Part shown: in pieces, positions 16,300 through 24,559 of the stretch
Position numbering within the stretch: position 1 is the first letter of the stretch
Layout of the letters: each line of letters begins with the position of its first letter
Source of the DNA: Pseudomonas sp. RIT-PI-S
GTDB taxonomy: Bacteria > Pseudomonadota > Gammaproteobacteria > Pseudomonadales > Pseudomonadaceae
Direction of reading: 5' to 3'
Assembly (NCBI RefSeq): GCF_025642975.1
Contig: NZ_JANZKJ010000003.1
Coordinates: 248,001 to 312,000 of the forward strand
Length of the DNA: 64,000 bases
Made by a program: the position numbers and the translations under genes
Notes under the pieces: generated by a model
The model's input: only the letters and a program-made list of their open reading frames with translations
Database searches by the model: none
Told to the model about the DNA's origin: nothing

Positions 16300-17343
16300 A
16301 TGTTCTACACCGGTGAATGGAATCGTGACGAGCTCGACTACAAGGCGCTTGCGGGGCAATGGCATGTGCTGTGCCTGAGTTCGGATGTGAGCACGCAACA
16401 ACCCACGGCTGCCCGCCTGCTCGGCGAAGACTTAGTGCTGTGGCGAGACGAAACGGGCAAGGTGCAGGCTTGGAAAGACTACTGCGGGCACCGCGGCGCG
16501 CGGCTCTCCCTGGGCTGCGTCAAGCAGGGGGAGATCGAGTGCCCTTATCACGGCTGGCGCTACAACGCCCAAGGGCAATGCACCCGAGTGCCTGCGCACC
16601 CTGAGCGAAGCGGGCCGTCCTCGCAGCGCTTGATCTACCGGCATTACGCGCAAGAGCGCTATGGCTATGTGTGGGTTAGCCTCGAAGCACCGCAACGGCC
16701 GCTGCCCGAGCTGCCTCAGTGGGAAGATGCCAGCTATCGCAAGGTCTACGCCGGGCCCTATCACTACAAGGCCAACGCGCTACGGTCTTTGGAAAACTTC
16801 ATTGACGCTTCGCACTTCCCCTTCGTGCACGCGCACCTCAATGGGCTGCCAGATGCCCCCGAACCACTGAAGAAATACAGCGTGCACGAAGACGAACACG
16901 GCCTGCATTCCTCGGAAATCGCCGTGTTCCAGCCTTATGGTGATCACCGAGGCATCCCCGTTAACGCCCGCTACACCTATTCGGTGCTTAACCCGACAAC
17001 GGCCTACTTCATGAAGAAGACCGGCGACACTGAGCGTTTTTGCACCTTCTTCAACGCCACGCCCATAGACGAAGCGCAGTGCATCATCTGGCTGATCGTG
17101 GCCATCAACTTCGGGCCGGAGCTGACCCTCGAACAAATCCTGGCACGCCAGAACACAGTGTTCGAACAAGACCGGCGCATCGTTGAGTCCCAACGCCCCG
17201 CGCGCTTGCCGCTCGACCCTCACGCGGAAATGCATGTCGTCAGCGACCGCATGGGGCTCGAATATCGCCGTTGGATTCGAGCCTTGGGCGAGGCGGCCCT
17301 TGCCAAGAAGCAGGAGCACACCATCGCCTCGGTTTCCATTTGA
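16300..17343 (+). CDS. Rieske non-heme iron oxygenase, alpha subunit
   Basis: 347-aa ring-hydroxylating or N-/O-demethylating oxygenase. The Rieske 2Fe-2S ligands are C62-G-H64 and C81-P-Y-H84. The catalytic iron site follows in ENFIDASHFPFVHAHLNG with His172 and His177. Length and domain order resemble single-component alpha subunits such as vanillate demethylase or the amine N-oxygenases PrnD/RohS rather than two-subunit dioxygenases; no beta subunit, ferredoxin or reductase gene adjoins it. An N-oxygenation role would suit the neighbouring N-hydroxylase, but that is inference. CAGGAG precedes the ATG at 16300. Confidence 0.9.
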   Translation: MFYTGEWNRDELDYKALAGQWHVLCLSSDVSTQQPTAARLLGEDLVLWRDETGKVQAWKDYCGHRGARLSLGCVKQGEIECPYHGWRYNAQGQCTRVPAHPERSGPSSQRLIYRHYAQERYGYVWVSLEAPQRPLPELPQWEDASYRKVYAGPYHYKANALRSLENFIDASHFPFVHAHLNGLPDAPEPLKKYSVHEDEHGLHSSEIAVFQPYGDHRGIPVNARYTYSVLNPTTAYFMKKTGDTERFCTFFNATPIDEAQCIIWLIVAINFGPELTLEQILARQNTVFEQDRRIVESQRPARLPLDPHAEMHVVSDRMGLEYRRWIRALGEAALAKKQEHTIASVSI

Positions 17344-17357
17344 CAAAGGACTGTCCC

Positions 17358-18728
17358 ATGACCCTGAACCCCCTACAAATGCTGGCGGATCGCGAATCCA
17401 GCGCTCGCACCTACGCCAGAAACATTCCCAAAGTATTGAGCCACGGCAATGGCGCCGAAGTGATCGATAGCGACGGCCGACACTATTTAGATTGCCTAGC
17501 CTGCGCTGGCGCACTGCCCCTGGGCCACAACCACACTTTCATTCGTGACCGGGTCATCGCCTTTTTGGAGTCCGGGCAGTTGCAACAAGCCCTGGATATC
17601 GCAACGCCCGCCAAGGTGCGGTTCGTAGAGGCGCTGTACCAAGCGCTACCGGCAGCCTTCGCTGCCCGGGCCAAGTTTCAGTTATGCGGCCCAACCGGCG
17701 CGGACGCCGCCGAGGCGGCGCTCAAACTCTTCAAGACCGCCACGGGGCGCCGTCCCGTCGTTGTGTTTCAGGGCGCCTATCACGGCATGACCCACGCCAC
17801 GTTGGGCATGATGGGTAACCTGGCGCCCAAGCAAGCGATCAGCGGCCTGCCTGGAGAAGTGCACTTCTTGCCCTACCCGTATGCGTTCCGCAGCCCTTTC
17901 GGTGCGGGTACGAGTGCCGAGGAGACCGACCGGCTGAGTCTCGCTTGCCTGGAAAACCTGCTCAGTGATCCCGAAAGCGGAGTTGGCAAGCCTGCCATGG
18001 TGCTGCTCGAGGCCATCCAGGGCGAAGGCGGCTGCATCCCCGCGAGCGCCCATTGGCTACGCCGAGTGCGGGAAATCACCACGCGCCACCAGGTACCGTT
18101 GGTGATCGATGAGATTCAGAGTGGCATTGGCCGCAGCGGCGATATGTTCGCCTTCGAGCATGCCGGCATCACGCCAGACGCTATCTTGTTATCGAAAGCC
18201 ATCGGCGGTGGCTACCCCCTCTCCGTCCTGCTTTATCAGGACCAGTACGACCTGTGGAAGCCCGGCGCGCATGCGGGCACCTTCCGGGGCAATCAGATTG
18301 CGCTGGTCAGTGGCGCGGCGACCCTTGAGTTCATCGGCGAAGAAGATCTGCTCGCCCATGTGCGCGCAGTGGGGAACCAATTGCGTGAGGGATTGCTACG
18401 GCTCCAGCAAACCCACGCCTGTATCGGCGACGTTCGCGGCCGCGGCCTGATGCTGGGAATGGAGCTGGTAGACCCGGATGGCAAACTAGATGCCCAGGGC
18501 CACCGGCTCGCAGCGGGCGAGCTTGCCAGCAGGGTAAAACGGGCGTGTCTCGAAGAAGGGCTGCTGATCGAAACAGGCGGCCGTCATGGCGCCGTACTGC
18601 GATTCTTGCCACCCCTGGTTGTGACTCATGCGCAGGTCGAGCAAATACTCCAACGCCTGGGCCGTGCCCTCGAGCGGCAGCATCTGTTGGCCCTCCCATT
18701 GGCTGAAGCCCTGGAGGCGCAGGCATGA
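17358..18728 (+). CDS. Class III aminotransferase, diaminobutyrate-2-oxoglutarate type
   Basis: 456-aa PLP enzyme of fold type I, class III. The PLP-binding lysine is K280 in LLSKAIGGGYPLSV, with D251 in LVIDEIQSGIGRSG. The phosphate-binding GPTGADAAEAALKLFK and QGAYHGMTHATLG are also typical. Overall it most resembles diaminobutyrate aminotransferases used in ectoine and siderophore synthesis (PvdH, EctB). It would interconvert an omega-amino group and an aldehyde. The open frame begins upstream, but the ATG at 17358 after AAAGGA is the sensible start. Its TGA overlaps the ATG of the N-hydroxylase (ATGA), which implies coupled expression. Confidence 0.88.
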   Translation: MTLNPLQMLADRESSARTYARNIPKVLSHGNGAEVIDSDGRHYLDCLACAGALPLGHNHTFIRDRVIAFLESGQLQQALDIATPAKVRFVEALYQALPAAFAARAKFQLCGPTGADAAEAALKLFKTATGRRPVVVFQGAYHGMTHATLGMMGNLAPKQAISGLPGEVHFLPYPYAFRSPFGAGTSAEETDRLSLACLENLLSDPESGVGKPAMVLLEAIQGEGGCIPASAHWLRRVREITTRHQVPLVIDEIQSGIGRSGDMFAFEHAGITPDAILLSKAIGGGYPLSVLLYQDQYDLWKPGAHAGTFRGNQIALVSGAATLEFIGEEDLLAHVRAVGNQLREGLLRLQQTHACIGDVRGRGLMLGMELVDPDGKLDAQGHRLAAGELASRVKRACLEEGLLIETGGRHGAVLRFLPPLVVTHAQVEQILQRLGRALERQHLLALPLAEALEAQA

Positions 18729-20029
18729 GCGCCCTTACTCCCATGGTCGACGTGTTGGGCATTGGCTTTGGCCCAGCCAACCTGGCGGTGGCAATCGCCC
18801 TCGAAGAACTGGCGCCGCACTTGAGCGTTGCGTTCCTGGAAAAGCGCTTGGGGCCCTTCTGGCAACCCAACATGCTGCTGCCCGGTTCGGACATCCAGAA
18901 CCACCCATTGCGCGACCTCGTTACGCCGCGCAACCCGCGTAGCCGCTACAGCTTCACCAACTTTCTGTTCGAGCAGGGCCGGCTTTACGAGCATTTGAAC
19001 CTACCGCTGCATTACCCGTTACGCGCGGAGTACGCCCAATACGTAAGCTGGGTGGCGGGCCTGTTTTCCGACCGTGTGAGCTATGGCTGTGAAGCAAAAG
19101 CGGTGGAACTGGTCCAGCCCAGCGAAGGCATGGAGAGCCACTACAAAGTAACGTGTGCCGATGGCCGAGTTCGCTTGGCCCGCGCACTGATTCTCGCGCC
19201 AGGCCGCACGCCTCATATTCCGGCGCCCTTCGACGGCTTGGCCGACCCACGCGTGCGGCACCTCAACGACTACCTGCCGGCATTGGCTGAAAGCGTGGCG
19301 GCAACGGCGGGCCAGTGCCGAGTCGCAGTGATTGGCGGTAGCCAGAGCGCCGTTGAAATTGTGCTCCATGCCAGCGAGCAATCTGGCGTGCGCGACGTGG
19401 TGGGATTCACCCGCAACTTTGGCTATCGGCAGAAAGACACCAGCCCGTTCTCCGATGAGGTTTATTTCCCCGCGTTCGTCGATACCTTTTACCGCGCAAG
19501 CCCCGAGCACAAGGCACGCCTGCGTCGGGAGCTGGTACACACCAATTACTCGGCCGCCGACATCGACGTGCTCAACCAGCTGTACGTACGGCGTTACGAG
19601 CAGTCGTTACTGGGTGAAAGCCGGCTACAGCTGCGCACCTGCGAGGAAATCCAAGCCTGTCGGCCATCACCCTCTGGGGTAGAGATAGAAAGCCGTCACT
19701 ACCTCGAAGGCAGCCACCATCGGCAAAGCTTCGACCTGGTCATTCTGGCCACCGGCTTTCTCGACCTGGGCCAAGGGGATCGGCAAGAGCCCTTCCCGCC
19801 CTTGCTGGCACCACTGGTGGGCGAACAGCATCGCGGCGAGCTCGCCATCGGGCGCGATTACCAAATAGACCTGGCCAACGGGGTACCGGTCTATCTCAAC
19901 GGCTTGTGTGAGTCTTCCCACGGGATGGGGGACGCTGGGTCGTTCAGCCTCCTGGCACTGCGCTCGAAGGCCATCGTCGAATCGCTCGCCGCGCAGCTCG
20001 CCGCCTCGGAGCACCGACATGATGCATAG
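18725..20029 (+). CDS. L-ornithine/L-lysine-type N-monooxygenase
   Basis: 434-aa class B flavin N-hydroxylating monooxygenase (PvdA/IucD/SidA family). It has the FAD motif GIGFGPANL (12-20), the family block MLLPGSDIQNHPLRDLVTPR (50-69), the NADPH motif GGSQSAVE (204-211) and the ATGF motif (342-345). Such enzymes hydroxylate a terminal primary amine, giving a hydroxylamine for hydroxamates, oximes or nitro compounds. No acyltransferase, NRPS, siderophore receptor or Fur box is nearby, so a siderophore role is doubtful. It is tightly packed between the aminotransferase (4-base overlap) and the FAD oxidase (11-base overlap). Confidence 0.88.
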   Translation: MSALTPMVDVLGIGFGPANLAVAIALEELAPHLSVAFLEKRLGPFWQPNMLLPGSDIQNHPLRDLVTPRNPRSRYSFTNFLFEQGRLYEHLNLPLHYPLRAEYAQYVSWVAGLFSDRVSYGCEAKAVELVQPSEGMESHYKVTCADGRVRLARALILAPGRTPHIPAPFDGLADPRVRHLNDYLPALAESVAATAGQCRVAVIGGSQSAVEIVLHASEQSGVRDVVGFTRNFGYRQKDTSPFSDEVYFPAFVDTFYRASPEHKARLRRELVHTNYSAADIDVLNQLYVRRYEQSLLGESRLQLRTCEEIQACRPSPSGVEIESRHYLEGSHHRQSFDLVILATGFLDLGQGDRQEPFPPLLAPLVGEQHRGELAIGRDYQIDLANGVPVYLNGLCESSHGMGDAGSFSLLALRSKAIVESLAAQLAASEHRHDA

Positions 20030-21278
20030 GCGCGGCTTGCGTGAACTCCTCGCGGCGCCGTCCTACTGGCAGGCTCGCATAGCGTGCCGGCGGGTGTATG
20101 CCGCGCCACTGCCACTTGAAAGCGACGTCGTGATCATTGGTGCTGGGCTCAGCGGCCTGGCTGCCGCGCAGAGGGCATTGGAAGCAGGTTTATCGGTCAC
20201 CGTATTAGAGGCCGGTGAAGTAGGCGGCGGCGCCAGTGGCCGCAACTCGGGGTTCGTGGTGCCAGTGCCGGCCCGGCATACACCCGACTCGCTGCGTCAC
20301 TTGCTGGGGGGCGCCGCACCGGCACTGATCGCGGCGTTGCAGCAAACCGTGAACCATGTTTTTGCGATGGCGCGGCCGGAAAGCACGGTGCGCGGTTGGG
20401 TGCAGCCTTTGGCACAGCCGCCAACCCGAGACATCAGCGCCTTGATCCAGGGGTGGCAACGCCTCGGCGTAGAGGCCGAGCAGCTCGAAAGCGATTCCCT
20501 GGAGCACGCGATTGGCACGGCCCGGTATACCAGTGGCGTACATTTTCCAGGCGGCGGCGCGATCGACCCTCTGGCGTTGGTTCAACAGCTGGCAAATGTG
20601 ATTTACCACCAGGGCGGCTCGATCATCGAGCACTGCCGGGTGACCCAGCTTAAACCCAGCGACCGCGGTATTACCGTCGATACGCCCGCGGGCCAGCTCC
20701 GTGCGGGCAGGGTCCTCATTGCGGGCAATGCCTATGGCATAGGCGCTAGCCGCTCGACTCGGCGCGCGGTGGGGCCGATCCCGTTGGCGCTGGCCACCTT
20801 CACAGCCCATGGCACAACTGGGTTTTTACCCTTTTCCGATAACAACAAAGATATGTGGTTTGCCCGCCGGCTCGATACCCACACCGTATTGACCGGCTGT
20901 TTTGCCTTGCCCTTGCAACGCTCGGCCCGCGCATGCACTGAGTTGTTACAGGCCCGGATAGAGCACTTGTATGGCTACAGGCCCGAGGCGGCAAACCGGC
21001 AGTGGGCGGGCTGGGTCGGCCTCACGGCCAATGGCATGCCCAGCGTTCATTACGAGGATGAGCGGATCATTAGCTGGAGCGGCTGCAACGGCCGTGGCAT
21101 TGCGCTCTCGGTGATGATGGGTCAAGCCTTGATCGACCGCCTATGCGGGCTAACGGGGCGGCATGTGCCGCTTTCCAGCGGCGCACGTTGGCAACAGGGA
21201 AGCGTACTGGCGTGGCTGGCTCAGATGGTCATTGCCCGGGACCGTCACAAACAACAGCGAACGTTGGCCACTTCTTGA
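20019..21278 (+). CDS. DadA/PuuB-type FAD-dependent amine or amino acid oxidase
   Basis: 419-aa FAD oxidoreductase of the DAO family. The dinucleotide motif IIGAGLSGLAAAQRALEAG begins near residue 39 (G41, G43, G46), then GASGRNSGFVVPV, typical of gamma-glutamylputrescine oxidase-like members. The C-terminal block GWVGLTANGMPSVHY and ISWSGCNGRGIALSVMMG bind FAD. Two adjacent ATGs (20019, 20022) are possible starts; both overlap the end of the N-hydroxylase gene. Expected to oxidise a C-N bond of an amine or N-substituted amino acid. About 35 residues precede the Rossmann fold, as in PuuB-like proteins. Confidence 0.85.
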   Translation: MMHRRGLRELLAAPSYWQARIACRRVYAAPLPLESDVVIIGAGLSGLAAAQRALEAGLSVTVLEAGEVGGGASGRNSGFVVPVPARHTPDSLRHLLGGAAPALIAALQQTVNHVFAMARPESTVRGWVQPLAQPPTRDISALIQGWQRLGVEAEQLESDSLEHAIGTARYTSGVHFPGGGAIDPLALVQQLANVIYHQGGSIIEHCRVTQLKPSDRGITVDTPAGQLRAGRVLIAGNAYGIGASRSTRRAVGPIPLALATFTAHGTTGFLPFSDNNKDMWFARRLDTHTVLTGCFALPLQRSARACTELLQARIEHLYGYRPEAANRQWAGWVGLTANGMPSVHYEDERIISWSGCNGRGIALSVMMGQALIDRLCGLTGRHVPLSSGARWQQGSVLAWLAQMVIARDRHKQQRTLATS

Positions 21279-21304
21279 AGACGTTAATTGCATGAGGATC
21301 CGCC

Positions 21305-21931
21305 ATGAGCGCCTGCCCCTTTCATTATTCGCAGTACCGCTCCAGCGCCCCGGAGCTGATCGATCGCTTTATCGATGCATTTCCCCTGGCCACGCTTACG
21401 TCCCAGGTAGAGGGCCGGTTCTTCTCCAGCCATATACCTCTGTTACGCGACGCAGACGGTTCGTTGTTCGGTCACGTGGACGGCAACAACCCCCAGTTTC
21501 GAGGAATATCGGTGTTGGATTGCCAGATCATCTTCATGGGGCCATCTGCTTATATCCCGCCAAAAGGGTACGTTAGTGCCCAGTTGCCGACCTGGAATTA
21601 TCTGGCCGTGCACATGCAGGCGCAGGTTCGGGTATCTGCTGAGGCCAGCCGCAACCTTGAGATTTTGCGGCGAACTGCCCAGCGCCTGGCAACGGATGAA
21701 GCAGACTATCAAGTCGATTCTGCAGACCCCAGAGTGGTCGCCAACCTCTCTCATATCCTCGGCTTAAGCGTCCATCCACAAACCACAGAGGGGCGGTTCA
21801 AGCTCTCACAGGACAAAACAGCCCAAGACGCGCTATCCGCGCTGGAATGGTTGCAGTCTCAGCGCCTGGAAAAACACCACGCCTTGATGGCCGACCTGCT
21901 ATCCGCAGCTTTCACCCCCCTATCCCACTGA
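21305..21931 (+). CDS. PaiB-like FMN-binding protein
   Basis: 208-aa protein resembling the PaiB family (annotated FMN-binding negative transcriptional regulators), with a split-barrel flavin-binding fold. Family-like blocks are FHYSQYRSSAPELIDRF, FPLATLTSQVEGRFFSSHIP and YVSAQLPTWNYLAVHMQAQV. Despite the family name, a flavin enzyme role is possible; split-barrel proteins also include flavin reductases, so it could in principle assist the HpaB-type monooxygenase, but that is speculation. ATG at 21305 follows GAGGATCC. It is followed 8 bases later by the tautomerase gene. Confidence 0.75.
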   Translation: MSACPFHYSQYRSSAPELIDRFIDAFPLATLTSQVEGRFFSSHIPLLRDADGSLFGHVDGNNPQFRGISVLDCQIIFMGPSAYIPPKGYVSAQLPTWNYLAVHMQAQVRVSAEASRNLEILRRTAQRLATDEADYQVDSADPRVVANLSHILGLSVHPQTTEGRFKLSQDKTAQDALSALEWLQSQRLEKHHALMADLLSAAFTPLSH

Positions 21932-21939
21932 GGCCTGCC

Positions 21940-22329
21940 ATGCCCATTGTCCGAATAGAAGACCCGGTACGCCGCGATGCCGCGACGCGCCACGCCGTGA
22001 CCGAGACGGTTTACCGCTGCTTAAGAGAGGTGTTCAAGGTCAGCGATGAGGAGTTACAAGCACGCTATCACACATATGATCCGCAGGATTTTCGTGCCCC
22101 AGGAGACCGCGACGAATTTATACAAGTGGAAATCACAGTCTTCAAAGGCCGAAAACTCGAAACCAAGCGCCAACTTTATCAAGCCATCAGCCAAGCGCTG
22201 TCGGAGCAGCTTCGCATCTCGGCAACGTCTGTGCTGATCCTGCTCAAGGAGCATGACGCCGAAAACTGGGGCATGCGCGGTGGCCAGCCGGCGTGCGAGA
22301 TCGACTTCGGTTATGCGATCGATATCTGA
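21940..22329 (+). CDS. Tautomerase superfamily protein (4-OT fold)
   Basis: 129-aa tautomerase-family protein. The mature protein would begin with the catalytic proline (MPIVRIEDPVRRDAATR), as in all active members of the superfamily. Later blocks are FIQVEITVFKGRKLETKRQL and SVLILLKEHDAENWGMRGG. Length matches the two-repeat group that includes malonate semialdehyde decarboxylase, cis-CaaD and YrdN-like proteins. These act on enol, vinyl-halide or keto acid substrates in catabolic pathways. It is the last gene of the accessory operon, 51 bases before the convergent rho terminator. Confidence 0.8.
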   Translation: MPIVRIEDPVRRDAATRHAVTETVYRCLREVFKVSDEELQARYHTYDPQDFRAPGDRDEFIQVEITVFKGRKLETKRQLYQAISQALSEQLRISATSVLILLKEHDAENWGMRGGQPACEIDFGYAIDI

Positions 22330-22380
22330 AAGAAGCAGAACGGGGCATCCCATTCGCAGGCTGGGCAGCCACTGGCTTTA

Positions 22381-22406
22381 AATAAAACGGCGCCCGAAGG
22401 CGCCGT
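22381..22406 (-). terminator. Rho-independent terminator of rho
   Basis: On the minus strand an AACGGCGCC-TTC-GGGCGCCGTT hairpin is followed by TTTATT, about 20 bases after the rho stop. It also faces the end of the accessory operon coming from the left. Confidence 0.85.
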
Positions 22407-22426
22407 TGATGCATCGGAAGCGAAAC

Positions 22427-23686
22427 TTACTTGCGCTTCATCGACAAGAAGAACTCGTCGTTGGTCTTGGTCTGCTTGAGTTTGTCCACCAGGAATTCGA
22501 TGGCGGCGATTTCGTCCATCGGGTGCAGCAACTTGCGCAGAATCCACATCCGCTGCAGCTCATCGTCGGCCGTCAGCAACTCTTCGCGGCGGGTGCCGGA
22601 GCGGTTGATGTTGATGGCTGGGAATACACGCTTCTCAGCGATGCGACGGTCCAGGGGCAGCTCCATGTTGCCAGTGCCCTTGAATTCTTCGTAGATGACT
22701 TCGTCCATCTTCGAACCGGTTTCCACCAGTGCGGTAGCGATGATGGTCAGCGAACCACCTTCCTCGATGTTCCGAGCGGCACCGAAGAAGCGCTTGGGCT
22801 TTTCCAGCGCATGGGCGTCCACACCACCGGTGAGTACCTTGCCGGAGCTCGGGATCACGGTGTTGTAGGCACGGGCCAGCCGGGTGATGGAGTCGAGCAG
22901 GATGACCACGTCCTTCTTGTGCTCGACCAGGCGTTTGGCCTTCTCGATGACCATTTCAGCCACTTGCACGTGACGGGTTGGCGGCTCGTCGAAGGTAGAG
23001 GCGACCACTTCGCCGCGCACGGTACGCTGCATTTCGGTCACTTCTTCCGGACGCTCGTCGATCAACAGAACGATCAGGTGGCACTCGGGGTTGTTACGGG
23101 TGATGTTCGCGGCGATGTTCTGCAGCATGATGGTCTTGCCCGCTTTCGGCGGGGCGACGATCAGGCCACGCTGGCCTTTGCCGATCGGGGCGCACAGGTC
23201 GATGACACGACCGGTGAGGTCTTCGGTGGAACCGTTGCCGGCTTCCATCTTCAGGCGCTTGTTCGGGAACAGCGGCGTCAGGTTTTCGAAGAGAATCTTG
23301 TTCTTCGCGTTTTCCGGCCGGTCGTAGTTGATGGTGTCGACCTTGAGCAGGGCGAAGTAACGCTCGCCTTCCTTCGGTGGGCGAATCTTGCCCACGATGG
23401 TGTCGCCGGTGCGCAGGTTGAACCGGCGGATCTGGCTCGGGGAGACGTAGATGTCATCCGGGCCGGCCAGATAGGAAGCATCGGCGGAGCGCAGGAAGCC
23501 GAAACCGTCCTGGAGGATCTCCAGCACGCCGTCCCCAGAGATTTCCTCGCCGCTTTTCGCGTGCTTCTTCAGCAGGGAGAAAATCACATCCTGCTTGCGC
23601 GAGCGGGCCATGTTTTCGATGCCCATCTGTTCGGCCATTTCGAGCAGGTCGGTGATCGGCTTTTGCTTGAGTTCAGTCAGGTTCAT
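22427..23686 (-). CDS. rho: Transcription termination factor Rho
   Basis: 419-aa hexameric RNA helicase that ends transcription, the standard length. It starts [20 protein letters not shown]. The N-terminal RNA-binding domain contains [20 protein letters not shown]. The ATPase core has Walker [13 protein letters not shown], the Q-loop and R-loop region and [20 protein letters not shown]. The frame continues upstream to 23773 without homology; ATG at 23686 is the conserved start. It follows trxA in the same orientation after an efficient terminator. Its strand neighbour in most pseudomonads would be ubiD, here displaced by 11.6 kb of accessory genes. Confidence 0.98.
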   Translation of the reverse strand: MNLTELKQKPITDLLEMAEQMGIENMARSRKQDVIFSLLKKHAKSGEEISGDGVLEILQDGFGFLRSADASYLAGPDDIYVSPSQIRRFNLRTGDTIVGKIRPPKEGERYFALLKVDTINYDRPENAKNKILFENLTPLFPNKRLKMEAGNGSTEDLTGRVIDLCAPIGKGQRGLIVAPPKAGKTIMLQNIAANITRNNPECHLIVLLIDERPEEVTEMQRTVRGEVVASTFDEPPTRHVQVAEMVIEKAKRLVEHKKDVVILLDSITRLARAYNTVIPSSGKVLTGGVDAHALEKPKRFFGAARNIEEGGSLTIIATALVETGSKMDEVIYEEFKGTGNMELPLDRRIAEKRVFPAININRSGTRREELLTADDELQRMWILRKLLHPMDEIAAIEFLVDKLKQTKTNDEFFLSMKRK

Positions 23687-23871
23687 AGAGGGAATGACGT
23701 GTTCTGTATGGAGGGAATAAGCATTTGGGCTTAGAGAGGCCGCGCCGGGAGGAGGCGATAGGATCGCGCACAAATTCGAATTGGAATGCGTCGGCGACGA
23801 CTTGCAGGGGGCACCGGAGAGGCCAGTGCGAGGCCGAATTTAACACCTGAGCACAGGGCCGTCTAGTCGGT

Positions 23872-23904
23872 AAAAATAAAAAACCCCGCTAAATGCGGGG
23901 CTTT
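23872..23904 (-). terminator. Rho-independent terminator of trxA
   Basis: Minus-strand hairpin CCCCGC-ATTTA-GCGGGG followed by TTTTTTATTTTT, directly after the trxA stop. The rho leader (about 185 bases, 23687-23871) follows it and shows no other clear element. Confidence 0.88.
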
Positions 23905-23922
23905 GAAACGCGACTTTGACAA

Positions 23923-24252
23923 TCAGATATTGGCGTCAAGGAAAGCTTGCAGCTGGGACTTCGACAGTGCGCCTACCTTGGTAGCCTCGACATTGCCATT
24001 CTTGAACAGCATCAGCGTAGGAATGCCACGCACGTTGTGCTTGGCGGGGGTTTCCTGGTTTTCGTCGATATTGAGCTTGGCGATGGTGAGTTTGCCGTCG
24101 TAGGTATTGGCAATTTCATCCAGCACTGGAGCGATCATCTTGCAGGGGCCGCACCATTCGGCCCAGTAATCCACCAGCACCGGGCCTTGCGCCTTAAGCA
24201 CATCAGCTTCGAAGCTCGCGTCAGTCACATGTTTGATCTTTTCGCTGCTCAT
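23923..24252 (-). CDS. trxA: Thioredoxin
   Basis: 109-aa thioredoxin with the redox site W-C34-G-P-C37 in [20 protein letters not shown], and the conserved cis-proline region [12 protein letters not shown]. It reduces protein disulfides in the cytoplasm, with electrons from thioredoxin reductase. The frame extends to 24390, but [14 protein letters not shown] at 24252 is the normal N-terminus, with GGGAGATG before it. It precedes rho, as in other gamma-proteobacteria. Confidence 0.97.
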   Translation of the reverse strand: MSSEKIKHVTDASFEADVLKAQGPVLVDYWAEWCGPCKMIAPVLDEIANTYDGKLTIAKLNIDENQETPAKHNVRGIPTLMLFKNGNVEATKVGALSKSQLQAFLDANI

Positions 24253-24559
24253 GAACATCTCCCGGTCGAAACTTGAAAAATTGCGCCCATCATAACGTTC
24301 CGCGTTTATAACCGGAAGCGTAGGGCCATTGAGTCTAGCTATGGCGCTGTACCATTTTTCATATGACCAAGCGACAGACGAAAAATGCACTGAAGCTCAT
24401 AGACAGTGCATTACCAGGCCCCGGAACAGGGCGCGAGCGAGGTATACGCAACCGCTACAAAGCCCTTATCGGCCCAATATGCCGCAACCTCGGGTGCCTG
24501 AGGGCGGATGGCATGGCCCGTGCACAGCGTTGCAACCTTGGCCTACATTGGAGCGCCTC
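24253..24559. other. Divergent spacer between trxA and the ABC importer
   Basis: About 307 bases that should hold the trxA promoter (left) and the importer promoter (right). A perfect inverted repeat AATGCACTG and CAGTGCATT (24384-24392 and 24404-24412, 11-base loop) stands out and could be an operator. I see no gene in it. Confidence 0.5.

Noticed and set aside
17358-20029. A siderophore operon, because of a diaminobutyrate-type aminotransferase and an ornithine-type N-hydroxylase
   Set aside because: No NRPS, acyltransferase, receptor or Fur box is present; the neighbours are oxygenases and a tautomerase.
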